A DNA stretch of 49,018 nt from contig JAJDEA010000242.1 of assembly GCA_029260035.1 (NCBI GenBank), forward strand, positions 1 through 49,018. Reading direction: 5' to 3'. Under the pieces are notes generated by a model. It searched no databases. It saw nothing but the letters and a program-made list of their open reading frames with translations, and had not been told where the DNA came from. The position numbers and the translations under genes were made by a program. This document shows positions 36,107-43,816 of the stretch, piece after piece. Source of the DNA: Phycisphaerae bacterium (GTDB taxonomy: Bacteria; Planctomycetota; Phycisphaerae; UBA1845). Position 1 is the first letter of the stretch, and each line of letters opens with the position of its first letter.

Positions 36107-36218
36107 TACAAACTGTAAAATACCGCAGCATTTGGATGGTGGTTCGTCCCACGCACCCTCGTGTTTCGCCGCCACACTAGGTGGTTTGTAGTTATTGCTT
36201 CCGTCGCTCGGTGAACGA

Positions 36219-38846
36219 ATGGATATGGATACAAAACGATACCAAAAAATTCGAGAGCTGTTCCACGAAGCATGTGAGATCGATGGTTCCGCACGCGATG
36301 ATTTTCTCTGCCGCGAATGCGGAGAAGATGTGGGTATGCGCGAAGAAATAGAAAGGCTATTGAAACATGACGAAAATCCCCAAGGCGTCCTGCAAACAAT
36401 CAGCCCCTGTTCAGAAAGCAGCGAAAGCACACAGGACGATCAAACCGACTGGATGCCGTCTGACATCGCAGGATATCGAATAAAGCGACTCATAGGCCGA
36501 GGTGGGATGGGGTGCGTTTTTGAAGCGGAGCAAGCACAACCATCTCGAAGCGTCGCCCTCAAGGTTATCAATCCAGGTGTTACCGCAGCGTCAGCATTAC
36601 GCCGATTCGAGCAGGAAGCACGCGTACTTGGTCAATTGCAGCATCCGGGCATAGCTCAAATATTCGAAGCTGGAACCTTTGACACGGGAGGCGGAACGCA
36701 ACCTTTCTTCGCCATGGAAATGGTTCGTGGTGAACGGCTCGATAAGTATGTTCAATCGCGTGCGTTAAGCGCCCACGCAATTCTTTCTCTGGTCGCACAA
36801 ATCTGCGATGCAGTACATCACGCACACCCGCATGGAGTCATTCATCGCGACCTCAAGCCCGGCAACATCCTTGTTGTGGACCATGCGGCACACGACTCTC
36901 AATCGGATTCTGTTACGAAAACCGCCCCGATGTTCGGGCAACCCAAGATTCTGGATTTCGGTATCGCACGTTCAACGGACACGGACATCTACGCCACAAC
37001 AATTCAAACCAATATAGGTCAAGTAATTGGCACCATCTCATACATGAGTCCCGAACAAGCTTCGGGCAAACCAGACGATATTGACGCGCGATCGGACGGA
37101 TATTCGCTCGGCGTCATCATGTATGAATTGCTCTGTGGAAAACTTCCACACGACCTTCAAGGTAGAATGATTCACGAAGCAATCCGGATCATCCAGGAAG
37201 ACGAGCCGAGCCAGCTCAGTAGCGTCGATCGATCACTGCGAGGGGACATCGAAACCATCGTCTCAAAGGCTCTTGAGAAAGACCGCGAGCGACGATACGG
37301 ATCGGCGGCGGCTCTCGCGGAGGATATACGTCGATACCTGGCCGATCAGCCAATTCAGGCTCGCCCTGCGAGCACTACCTATCAGCTGCAAAAGTTTGCT
37401 CGGCGAAACAAGGGCCTTGTCATCGCAACGGCATTCACATTCTTGGCGTTGGTATCAGGCGTCATTGCCACATCTTGGCAAGCGCTCGTTGCAACTGAAC
37501 AGCGCGAACTCGCAGAACAACGGCTCGTCGATATGACCGCCGCACGTGATGCAGAAGCCAAAGCCCGAAGGCAGGCGGAAGTCATTCAATCCTTCCTTAC
37601 ACAAATGCTGGCCTCGGCTGACCCAACAGCGGCTAACGGGCCTGAGCTCACCGTTCGGGAAGTTCTCGAAAGCGCGGCGTCTCAAATTGATACGGTGTTT
37701 TCGTCTGAACCTGCCATCGAACAAGCTCTACAATCTGCAATCGGACATTCGTATCAAGGCTTGGCGATGTATGGCCAAACAAGAAAACACCTGGCTCGTG
37801 CGCTGCAAATCGCACAATCTATCACTCCGGCCAACACTCGAATAGTTGCTGAACGACTCACAGATATGGGCAATTTCCATCTCGAAATGGGTGAGAAAGA
37901 AGATGCTGCGGCACGTCACTCGGAGGCGCTTCACATTCTGCAGGCGTCAGACGAAGGGCTTGAAGTGGACATATCACTCTCGATGGGCTACCTGGCGATG
38001 ACACTCCAGGATAACGGCGAATTGGAAAAAGCGGAACAACTCTTCTCCCAGAGCCTTGCCCTTTGCCGAAGCATCAACCCAAACGATGCGTGCCTCATTA
38101 CCATGTTGAGTAATCTCGGCCGATTCTATTTCTACTCTGGCCAAATGGAAAAGGCTGAACCGCTCATGCGCGAGTCGCTCGCCCTCCTTGAAAAAAAATA
38201 CGGCAGGGATCATCCGAATTTCGCCAGAGCACTAAACGACATCGCGTCGGCACTCATTGTCAGCGGCGAACTTGACAAAGGGGAACCCCTATTGCGCGAA
38301 GCACTTGAAACGAGACGCCGCTGGCTGGGCGATTCTCATCCTGACGTTGCTGCGACGTTGAATAACTTTGCAGTCCTGCTCCACGACCAAAAAAAATATC
38401 CCGAAGCTGAAAAAACATACCAGAATGCATTGACCGCAAATCGGAATCTCTACGGCAATGAACACCCGGAAATCGGAAAGACCCTGTTGAATCTAGGCGT
38501 GTTATACCAGGATCAGACCCGATGCAATGAAGCCGTCACTATTTATCGCGAAGCGGCGTCCGTAATGGCTGCGGTCTTTACGCCCGAGCACTGGATGACC
38601 GCCAACGCGGAGAGTCGATTGGGGGAATGCCTGACAGAGCTTGGGCAACTTGAAGAGGCTGAACCGATTCTCCTGGCAAGCCTGGAGAAAATGAAGAAGA
38701 CATTTGGCCTTAATCATCGACGCACAGATCAAGCACTCCAACGAACCGCGAAACTCTACGAGAGCTGGAATAACCCGGGAAAAGCAACAAAGTATCGAGC
38801 CATGCTGTCGGCACCACCGAACGGTGCTGCTTCAGGCGATCAATAA
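36219..38846 (+). CDS. Membrane Ser/Thr protein kinase with TPR sensor region
   Basis: I start at ATG 36219 (MDMDTKRYQKIRELFHEACE), giving 875 residues. The N-terminal 70 residues are the short helical domain common in planctomycete kinases. The kinase domain (about 85-377) has the Gly loop IGRGGMG, the ATP Lys in VALKVI, the catalytic HRDLKPGNIL, DFGIA and a GTISYMSPEQA activation loop, so it should be active. A single membrane helix is at about 398-420 (GLVIATAFTFLALVSGVIAT). The C-terminal half is TPR repeats (about 495-850): GQLEKAEPL, HPDVAATLNNFAVLLHDQ and HPEIGKTLLNLGVLY are Kinesin-light-chain-like units. The order with the sigma gene suggests a signalling pair. Confidence 0.93.
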   Translation: MDMDTKRYQKIRELFHEACEIDGSARDDFLCRECGEDVGMREEIERLLKHDENPQGVLQTISPCSESSESTQDDQTDWMPSDIAGYRIKRLIGRGGMGCVFEAEQAQPSRSVALKVINPGVTAASALRRFEQEARVLGQLQHPGIAQIFEAGTFDTGGGTQPFFAMEMVRGERLDKYVQSRALSAHAILSLVAQICDAVHHAHPHGVIHRDLKPGNILVVDHAAHDSQSDSVTKTAPMFGQPKILDFGIARSTDTDIYATTIQTNIGQVIGTISYMSPEQASGKPDDIDARSDGYSLGVIMYELLCGKLPHDLQGRMIHEAIRIIQEDEPSQLSSVDRSLRGDIETIVSKALEKDRERRYGSAAALAEDIRRYLADQPIQARPASTTYQLQKFARRNKGLVIATAFTFLALVSGVIATSWQALVATEQRELAEQRLVDMTAARDAEAKARRQAEVIQSFLTQMLASADPTAANGPELTVREVLESAASQIDTVFSSEPAIEQALQSAIGHSYQGLAMYGQTRKHLARALQIAQSITPANTRIVAERLTDMGNFHLEMGEKEDAAARHSEALHILQASDEGLEVDISLSMGYLAMTLQDNGELEKAEQLFSQSLALCRSINPNDACLITMLSNLGRFYFYSGQMEKAEPLMRESLALLEKKYGRDHPNFARALNDIASALIVSGELDKGEPLLREALETRRRWLGDSHPDVAATLNNFAVLLHDQKKYPEAEKTYQNALTANRNLYGNEHPEIGKTLLNLGVLYQDQTRCNEAVTIYREAASVMAAVFTPEHWMTANAESRLGECLTELGQLEEAEPILLASLEKMKKTFGLNHRRTDQALQRTAKLYESWNNPGKATKYRAMLSAPPNGAASGDQ

Positions 38847-38897
38847 CACAAATAATAAAAGCCCACGATCTGTCGACACGGTTGCATGTTGCTCAAC

Positions 38898-39425
38898 TCA
38901 CGATGCCGTTTTGTCATTTCCATATCGATTTATCGCGCGAAGGACAACTAGCCAATCGACATAAAAATAAGGAACGCCCAATTCTTCGTGCATGGCTCGC
39001 AAGCGCGCAAGTCGTCTCTCCGTCATAGGCCCCTGCCAGTCTTCCGCAGCGGGGTCACAATAGAAAACGCGACATCCCAACGGCCGACGCTCGCGCGCAT
39101 GACATTTACCGTCACGCGCATGCGGACAACTGTCGTCTGCAACTCTTGGTGGCAACTCACCCAAAGCTAAGTAATAACTTACTTCCAAGGCTGTCACATA
39201 CAGTCGATGGCCAAATGAACCAAAGTGGCAGCATTCCGCACGATTCCAACATGTCGCAGGTTGCGCCGCAATATCACGATCCGCTTCATCGAAGAACCGC
39301 CGCATCGCTTCAACCACTTCAGGACGCCGAGCAACGCGAAGAAGATCCTCAACCAGAATGTTTGAACCGGGAGTTTCCAAGAAAACAGAATTCCATAGCC
39401 AACGAAAGACATTAAGCAAAAGCAA
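38898..39425 (-). CDS. YkgJ-type cysteine-cluster protein
   Basis: The frame encodes 175 residues from ATG 39425. The YkgJ-type metal or Fe-S cluster motif is clear: CWNRAECCHFG (about 59-69), then CPHARDGKC and RRPLGCRVFYCD (about 113-124), which fit the family pattern C....CC...C....C....R...C..F.C. The N-terminus has a short hydrophobic stretch (LLLNVFRWLWNSVFL). The biochemical role of this family is unsettled; zinc or iron-sulfur binding is assumed. It is convergent with the kinase gene (52 bases) and stands after a terminator-like hairpin. Confidence 0.75.
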   Translation of the reverse strand: MLLLNVFRWLWNSVFLETPGSNILVEDLLRVARRPEVVEAMRRFFDEADRDIAAQPATCWNRAECCHFGSFGHRLYVTALEVSYYLALGELPPRVADDSCPHARDGKCHARERRPLGCRVFYCDPAAEDWQGPMTERRLARLRAMHEELGVPYFYVDWLVVLRAINRYGNDKTAS

Positions 39426-39466
39426 AATGCTATACCTGCATACCCCCTTACGTCAATAAAACGCCA

Positions 39467-39500
39467 ACGCGACAGCCGGGCTTTCGTCCGGCCATCGCGT
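39467..39500 (-). terminator. Hairpin downstream of the small secreted protein gene
   Basis: Outer arms ACGCGA and TCGCGT and inner arms GCCGG and CCGGC are separated by a symmetric two-base internal loop. On the minus strand the stem is followed within a few bases by GCGTTTTATT. It lies between two co-directional minus-strand genes. Confidence 0.5.
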
Positions 39501-39559
39501 CAAACCCCTAGAGTGTCCCAATAACTCCATGCAGAGGTGCTGTTACATACACAATTCTT

Positions 39560-40012
39560 CTATGCTCCTATCGCTCCGGCTATTCTCCCCAATGCACGAT
39601 CTCGGGCATCGACGATGAATGCGTGGCCAGCTCGCGCTGCTCGTTGAACGAATTTTATCAGCGGGTCAGGCGCCTCGATTTCTGTTAGTGCGGCGATGCA
39701 GCGATCCCTAACGACATCAATATGATGATTGCCACGGCGCGCTATTTTGTTAACCAAGTCAGTACAATTCCGTGCCAGCTCGGCCGCCATTTCCACCTCG
39801 CCCTCCTCAAGCAGCCCGCCGATTGCGTTTACGCAACGATTCGATGTGCCATGCAGATATCGCGTCGTTCGATGGACGGTCTTGTCGATCTCACCGACAC
39901 ACCTTCGCGCAAGCGCTGCGGGACCGTCGGGCCTTGTCGAATCGCGCTGGGCCAAAGCCGGGCACGCAAATACCGCAACCAAACAAGCCATCATCATCGT
40001 TTTCTTTACCAT
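39560..40012 (-). CDS. Small secreted helical protein with conserved cysteines
   Basis: ATG 40012 follows GGGAGG and opens a signal peptide (MVKKTMMMACLVAVFACPALAQ), so the 150-residue form is chosen over the 178-residue one. The mature part is a set of short helices with four Cys in similar contexts: RRCVGEIDKTV, NRCVNAIGGLL, RNCTDLVNKIA and DRCIAALTEIE, each about 25-30 residues apart. This looks like a four-fold helical repeat, 'C...i..l...', held by disulfides or binding a ligand. The C-terminal part (VQRAARAGHAFIVDARDRALGRIAG) is amphipathic. I do not recognise a named family. It is probably periplasmic. Confidence 0.65.
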   Translation of the reverse strand: MVKKTMMMACLVAVFACPALAQRDSTRPDGPAALARRCVGEIDKTVHRTTRYLHGTSNRCVNAIGGLLEEGEVEMAAELARNCTDLVNKIARRGNHHIDVVRDRCIAALTEIEAPDPLIKFVQRAARAGHAFIVDARDRALGRIAGAIGA

Positions 40013-40494
40013 CTTTGTTCCTCCCAAATAGGTTCCCCAATCAAAGGCCGCCTCCACCAATAGGAAGCGTTCGATCAGCCTAACGACATTGTTCATGTCC
40101 TATTGCCTCAGGAAAAGAACAATTAGTCGTACCTTATTTCGTGAAACTCTGTTGATCTTTATGCTACAGACACAATGCCGAATCGATGAGGGCTTTGAGT
40201 TCGTTAATGAGTGCCGACATGACGCCCTCATCGGTCTCAAACAAGGGCGCACCCAGCCGGGACAAGAGAAACTCGACATCAACCTGAAAAATGCAGCGTC
40301 TTTCCGATTGGATCGCGCAACAATTGCCGATAAGAAATTAGTAACACATAAGGTATTTCGGAGATCAAGAGTGCAAAGACTGCTACTCTTAGCCAATTCA
40401 AACGAAAGGCCTTGTCGCGTATCCTGCTTCAAGGAGCAAGCTGCGGGCGGATCCAATATCTGAGGTCTTTGACCCACTTAGTAGAAATGGGACG
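40013..40494. other. Long intergenic region upstream of pyk
   Basis: Nearly 480 bases without a credible gene. It carries the divergent control regions for the small secreted protein and for pyruvate kinase. Overlapping frames on both strands (about 124 codons each) have no ribosome-binding sites and poor composition. I see no riboswitch or strong promoter by eye. Confidence 0.4.
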
Positions 40495-41952
40495 ATGAAT
40501 TCCGTAATCCGAACCAAGATCATAGCCACGATTGGACCGGCGTCCGACTCCTCTGACGCCTTGGCCAATCTCATCCGCGCGGGCGTGAACGTCTTTCGTC
40601 TGAATTTCTCCCACGGCTCTCTGGAAGAACACGAAGAGACGTTCCATCGGATTCGTAAGGTCGCAAGCGAAATGAACGCTATGACCGCTATCATGGCGGA
40701 CCTTTGCGGCCCGAAGATTCGCGTAGACGCAATCGACAACGATGGGTTCTTCCTTTCGCGTGGCGATATTCTGGAGGTTGTCGGCGAACACGTCCTTGGC
40801 AATTCGCAGCGCGTTTCGACAAACCGACCGGAGCTAATCGGAGAATTGGAGATCGGCCATCGCGTGCTGATTGATGACGGTGCGGTGCGCCTTCGCGTTA
40901 TCAGCCAAGAAACGGAGATGCTCAAGTTACAATGCGAGGTGGCAGGCGCCGTCCGAACGCGGAAAGGCATGAACTTTCCAGACACGAATCTCGAAATGTC
41001 AGCCCTCACAGATGAAGACCGGATCAACGCTGCCTGGGCTTTCGCGAACGAAGTGGATTATGTCGCCATCTCATTCGTTCGCAGCGCGGCTGACCTGCGT
41101 GAATTGCGTGACATCATGCCTCTTTCAACGGACATCAGCCGAATCGTTGCGAAGGTCGAAACACCCCAGGCAGTTCAAAACATCGACGAGATCATCGAAA
41201 CGAGCGACGTGGTGCTGGTTGCGCGCGGCGATCTGGGCGTCGAAATGGACCTTGCACAGGTCCCGCTGGTTCAAAAAAATATAACCCGAAAATGCCAGGC
41301 TGCGGGCAGGCCAGTCATCATCGCAACGCAAATGCTCCAATCCATGGTTGATCAACCCACTGCCACGCGAGCCGAAGTCAGCGACGTCGCCAATGCCATA
41401 CTCGATTCGGCGGATTGTATTATGCTTAGCGCCGAGACGTCTGTTGGAAAATTCCCCATAGACGCCGTCCAAATGATGAGCCGAATCGCAGAAGAAACGG
41501 AGACTTTCCCTGGAAGTGCCGCAGGAACGGCACGAATAGACGTAGCGACTTCGCTAAGACCCGTTACAACTGCCGTCGCACATGGAGCCAGCCTGCTCGC
41601 CAACGAGCTTCAGGCGAAGCTCGTCGCTCTTTGGACGGAAACCGGCAATACGGCGCGCCTGCTGAGTAAATGCCGACTTGATCGTCCGGTCATAGGCTTG
41701 TCGCCCGACGAGGCGGTTTGCCGGCGCATGTCCCTCTATTACGGCGTGATACCGTTCCGACTCACTCGACATTCGCGCATGCTCGAAATGTTGGGGGAGG
41801 TCGACGAACTTCTCATTGCACAAAAACTTGTAGAACCAGGCGACCTGATCGTCGTGGTCGCGGGGACCCGATTGGAGCAAGTCGGCTCTACAAACGCCCT
41901 GCTGATTCATCTCGTCTGCGGCGACACGGACACATTACCGGTACTGACGTAG
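40495..41952 (+). CDS. pyk: Pyruvate kinase
   Basis: This enzyme makes pyruvate and ATP from phosphoenolpyruvate. The 485-residue protein starts at ATG 40495. All core motifs are present: RTKIIATIGPASDS, VFRLNFSHGSLEEH, IMADLCGPKIRV, VDYVAISFVRSAADL, IVAKVETPQAVQNIDEII, then VARGDLGVEMDL with the metal-binding Glu/Asp pair. The signature MLQSMVDQPTATRAEVSDVANAI and IMLSAETSVGKFP follow; family members usually have ESM here in place of QSM, and SGET in place of SAET. The C-terminal allosteric domain (residues about 355-480) is present. It appears to be a single-gene unit. Confidence 0.95.
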   Translation: MNSVIRTKIIATIGPASDSSDALANLIRAGVNVFRLNFSHGSLEEHEETFHRIRKVASEMNAMTAIMADLCGPKIRVDAIDNDGFFLSRGDILEVVGEHVLGNSQRVSTNRPELIGELEIGHRVLIDDGAVRLRVISQETEMLKLQCEVAGAVRTRKGMNFPDTNLEMSALTDEDRINAAWAFANEVDYVAISFVRSAADLRELRDIMPLSTDISRIVAKVETPQAVQNIDEIIETSDVVLVARGDLGVEMDLAQVPLVQKNITRKCQAAGRPVIIATQMLQSMVDQPTATRAEVSDVANAILDSADCIMLSAETSVGKFPIDAVQMMSRIAEETETFPGSAAGTARIDVATSLRPVTTAVAHGASLLANELQAKLVALWTETGNTARLLSKCRLDRPVIGLSPDEAVCRRMSLYYGVIPFRLTRHSRMLEMLGEVDELLIAQKLVEPGDLIVVVAGTRLEQVGSTNALLIHLVCGDTDTLPVLT

Positions 41953-42231
41953 CAGAAGCCTCATACAACAATCCCCCTGCTCCAACACACTACAAAGAAA
42001 ATATTCTCAATTCGTCCGATCAACTGGCAGCACTTCGATCACGAGCGACCAAACAGCCCTGAACGACAACCCGGATCGGTCCGGAGAACCATTGCAGGCT
42101 AAATGATCTCGCTGTCAGTGCCAAAATTCTGGCAGAATGGAGCATGACCAGCGGACAAAACGGCCGGTTGGCGGAAGGCCTGGATTCAAGTAAAAAGGAG
42201 GCACGAATAACTCATTTAAAAGGACTATGCC

Positions 42232-42414
42232 ATGCCTATGAAAATTGCATCCGAAGAAGCGAACTACCAACCGTTGTGCCCACATTGTGAAGAAGAAATC
42301 AATGAGGTCCATTGGCGCCAGCTAGCAGCGGTAAACGCTGAGTACATGTTCATCTGTCCGAACTGCAGGAAAGTAATCGGTATTGGAGTGCGCAAGGCGG
42401 CGTGGATAAATTAG
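42232..42414 (+). CDS. Small zinc-ribbon protein
   Basis: The 60-residue protein begins at ATG 42232, or ATG 42238 two codons later, after AAAAGGA. Two CxxC pairs, CPHCEEEI (about 17-20) and CPNCRKVIGIGV (about 42-45), form a zinc ribbon with normal spacing. The segment between them has VHWRQLAAV and EYMFI, a short helix and strand. Such small ribbons often bind nucleic acid or a partner protein; nothing indicates which. The start and composition are good despite the small size. Confidence 0.7.
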   Translation: MPMKIASEEANYQPLCPHCEEEINEVHWRQLAAVNAEYMFICPNCRKVIGIGVRKAAWIN

Positions 42415-42537
42415 CGTAATGAATCTGCCAGTCGAGAGTTGTCCACATAGGCAGTAGGTCTAGCTATGCAGAAACCGGTTACAAGGGTTTGTCAGTTCAA
42501 ATGCAATATGGCTGAGCCATAGAATATCAAACTGCCA

Positions 42538-42636
42538 TCAACTGAAAATCCCGAGGATCGACGAGATGATCGAAAACGGGCCGCTGATGAAGAGGTCCAG
42601 GATAGAGAGAATGAATCGAGCTATATCGAAACCCAT
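42538..42636 (-). CDS. Predicted 32-residue hydrophobic peptide
   Basis: ATG 42636 has AAAGGA at good distance upstream and the frame ends in TGA at 42538. The peptide starts MGFDIARFILSILDLFISG and continues with a Pro, then IISSILGIFS: 32 residues, mostly Ile, Leu, Phe and Ser, with one Arg and two Asp. It looks like a single amphipathic or transmembrane helix broken by a Gly-Pro. Small membrane peptides, including toxins and stress-response proteins, look like this, but I cannot assign it. It lies in a 612-base region otherwise free of genes; the Ser- and Ile-rich content is not random-looking. Confidence 0.5.
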   Translation of the reverse strand: MGFDIARFILSILDLFISGPFSIISSILGIFS

Positions 42637-43026
42637 GGTGAGTCCTTTCAAGAATATTACTACATCTTAGTCGAATCGATCCAGCCGAAGACTGGTCCGA
42701 CGGCTCATACTACCTTGTCTGGTCCTGTCGCAATACTACATCCTTACACTATGGCGCATCCCGGTTGATGCTAGCCGCAGAGCCGGGGTTCGCCCTTAAG
42801 CAACGTATTTTGGGGCCTCGCAAGATACTCCAAACACCACTACCCCGTGTTTGTGAATCTGAGGGTGATTCTACGAACACACGTTGATATTTCAAACTGT
42901 CCTGCATCCCCTATTTCCAAATATTTCCAGACGAGGCCCGAATCTCCTGTTGATGAAGCTAATTGGCAGGCTCGAAAAGCGATTCGACAGGCCAGCGAAT
43001 CTTATACCGCGTGTAGGAGTTGTGTG
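42637..43026. other. Intergenic region with no other gene
   Basis: About 390 bases between the small peptide and the membrane-anchored gene. The upstream part of a long frame on the plus strand (from 42847) lacks a ribosome-binding site, and its codons before 43027 do not look like protein. I see no strong hairpin or promoter. Confidence 0.4.
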
Positions 43027-43638
43027 ATGAATACAGTGAAACAACGAATGTCGCCTTTGACGGCACTTTTTCTGGGGCTTTTTGGCGTCGTCGGACTTGG
43101 CGTCGCGTCCGGTACGGTCATTGTGGCGTATGGCATGAGGGTCGTCGATCAAAGTTCCGAGGGAATTGTGGGTATTGTGAAATCAGCAGTGAAAGGCTTG
43201 CCAGATTTTCTGGACGCGCTACCCGATGCGGCTACGGAATTGCTGGCGGACCGCAGGGCGCCCGAATATCTTCAAAACCTGGATGTCAAAGCAAAATTTG
43301 TAGTAGACAGCCGAAGCGGAGCGGCCAGACCCACTCTGACGATTCACAACAGAGGTGAAACGATGGTGTCGCTTCTTGCCGTGCGTGTGGCAGCCTTGAA
43401 TGACGATGGAATTCCGATGGGAGAATGGACCGAGGTGGTAGCCACGCCTTTGGCGATCGATGGAAACTGGCGTGGTCCGCTCATGCCACACGGCACGAGG
43501 CATGTGTTGCTATCGCCTTGGAGGCGGGGCCTATCCGGAGTTTCCGTCGAAGAAATTCAAGCTGTCGTCGAAGTGTCAGATGTGCGCGTTTGGGAAGGCA
43601 AGCAAGCCAGAGTGCAAACGGCCAGCGCCATGCCCTGA
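43027..43638 (+). CDS. Membrane-anchored protein with a beta-sandwich-like domain
   Basis: From ATG 43027, with TAGGAG upstream, the product is 203 residues. A single N-terminal membrane helix (about 9-33: PLTALFLGLFGVVGLGVASG) is followed by a helical linker (VDQSSEGIVGIVKSAVKGLPDFLDALP). The C-terminal half (about 80-203) is beta-rich: AKFVVDSRSGAARPTLTIHNRGETMVSLLAVRVAALND, then EWTEVVATPLAI, then LLSPWRRGLSG. This looks like an Ig-like or FxLYD-type fold outside the membrane. I do not recognise the family. It stands alone between unrelated genes. Confidence 0.65.
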   Translation: MNTVKQRMSPLTALFLGLFGVVGLGVASGTVIVAYGMRVVDQSSEGIVGIVKSAVKGLPDFLDALPDAATELLADRRAPEYLQNLDVKAKFVVDSRSGAARPTLTIHNRGETMVSLLAVRVAALNDDGIPMGEWTEVVATPLAIDGNWRGPLMPHGTRHVLLSPWRRGLSGVSVEEIQAVVEVSDVRVWEGKQARVQTASAMP

Positions 43639-43816
43639 CACATCAATAGCGGTTCGAAGCTCTTAGTGGCTTGGTGTATTGGCGTGTGTCGGCAATCACG
43701 CCCAGCTCACTGCCACGAGCAAGGCTGCGCTGACAAAAAGCATAACGTGATGCGCTTACAAGAAATGAGGCAGACAACTGCGCCCGCCCCATCTCATAGC
43801 TTATTAGCAATCACGA
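43639..43816. other. Convergent gap
   Basis: A 178-base gap between the membrane-anchored gene and the large secreted gene, both of which end here. A short inverted repeat, GGCGTG and CACGCC with a 10-base loop, lies near 43680 but no T-run follows. No gene is seen. Confidence 0.3.

Noticed and set aside
40089..40477. Overlapping frames of about 124 codons on both strands upstream of pyk
   Set aside because: Neither has a ribosome-binding site or protein-like composition, and they overlap each other.
42847..43026. Extended N-terminus of the 203-residue membrane-anchored protein
   Set aside because: The extra 60 codons lack a ribosome-binding site and precede a clear start with TAGGAG and a membrane helix.
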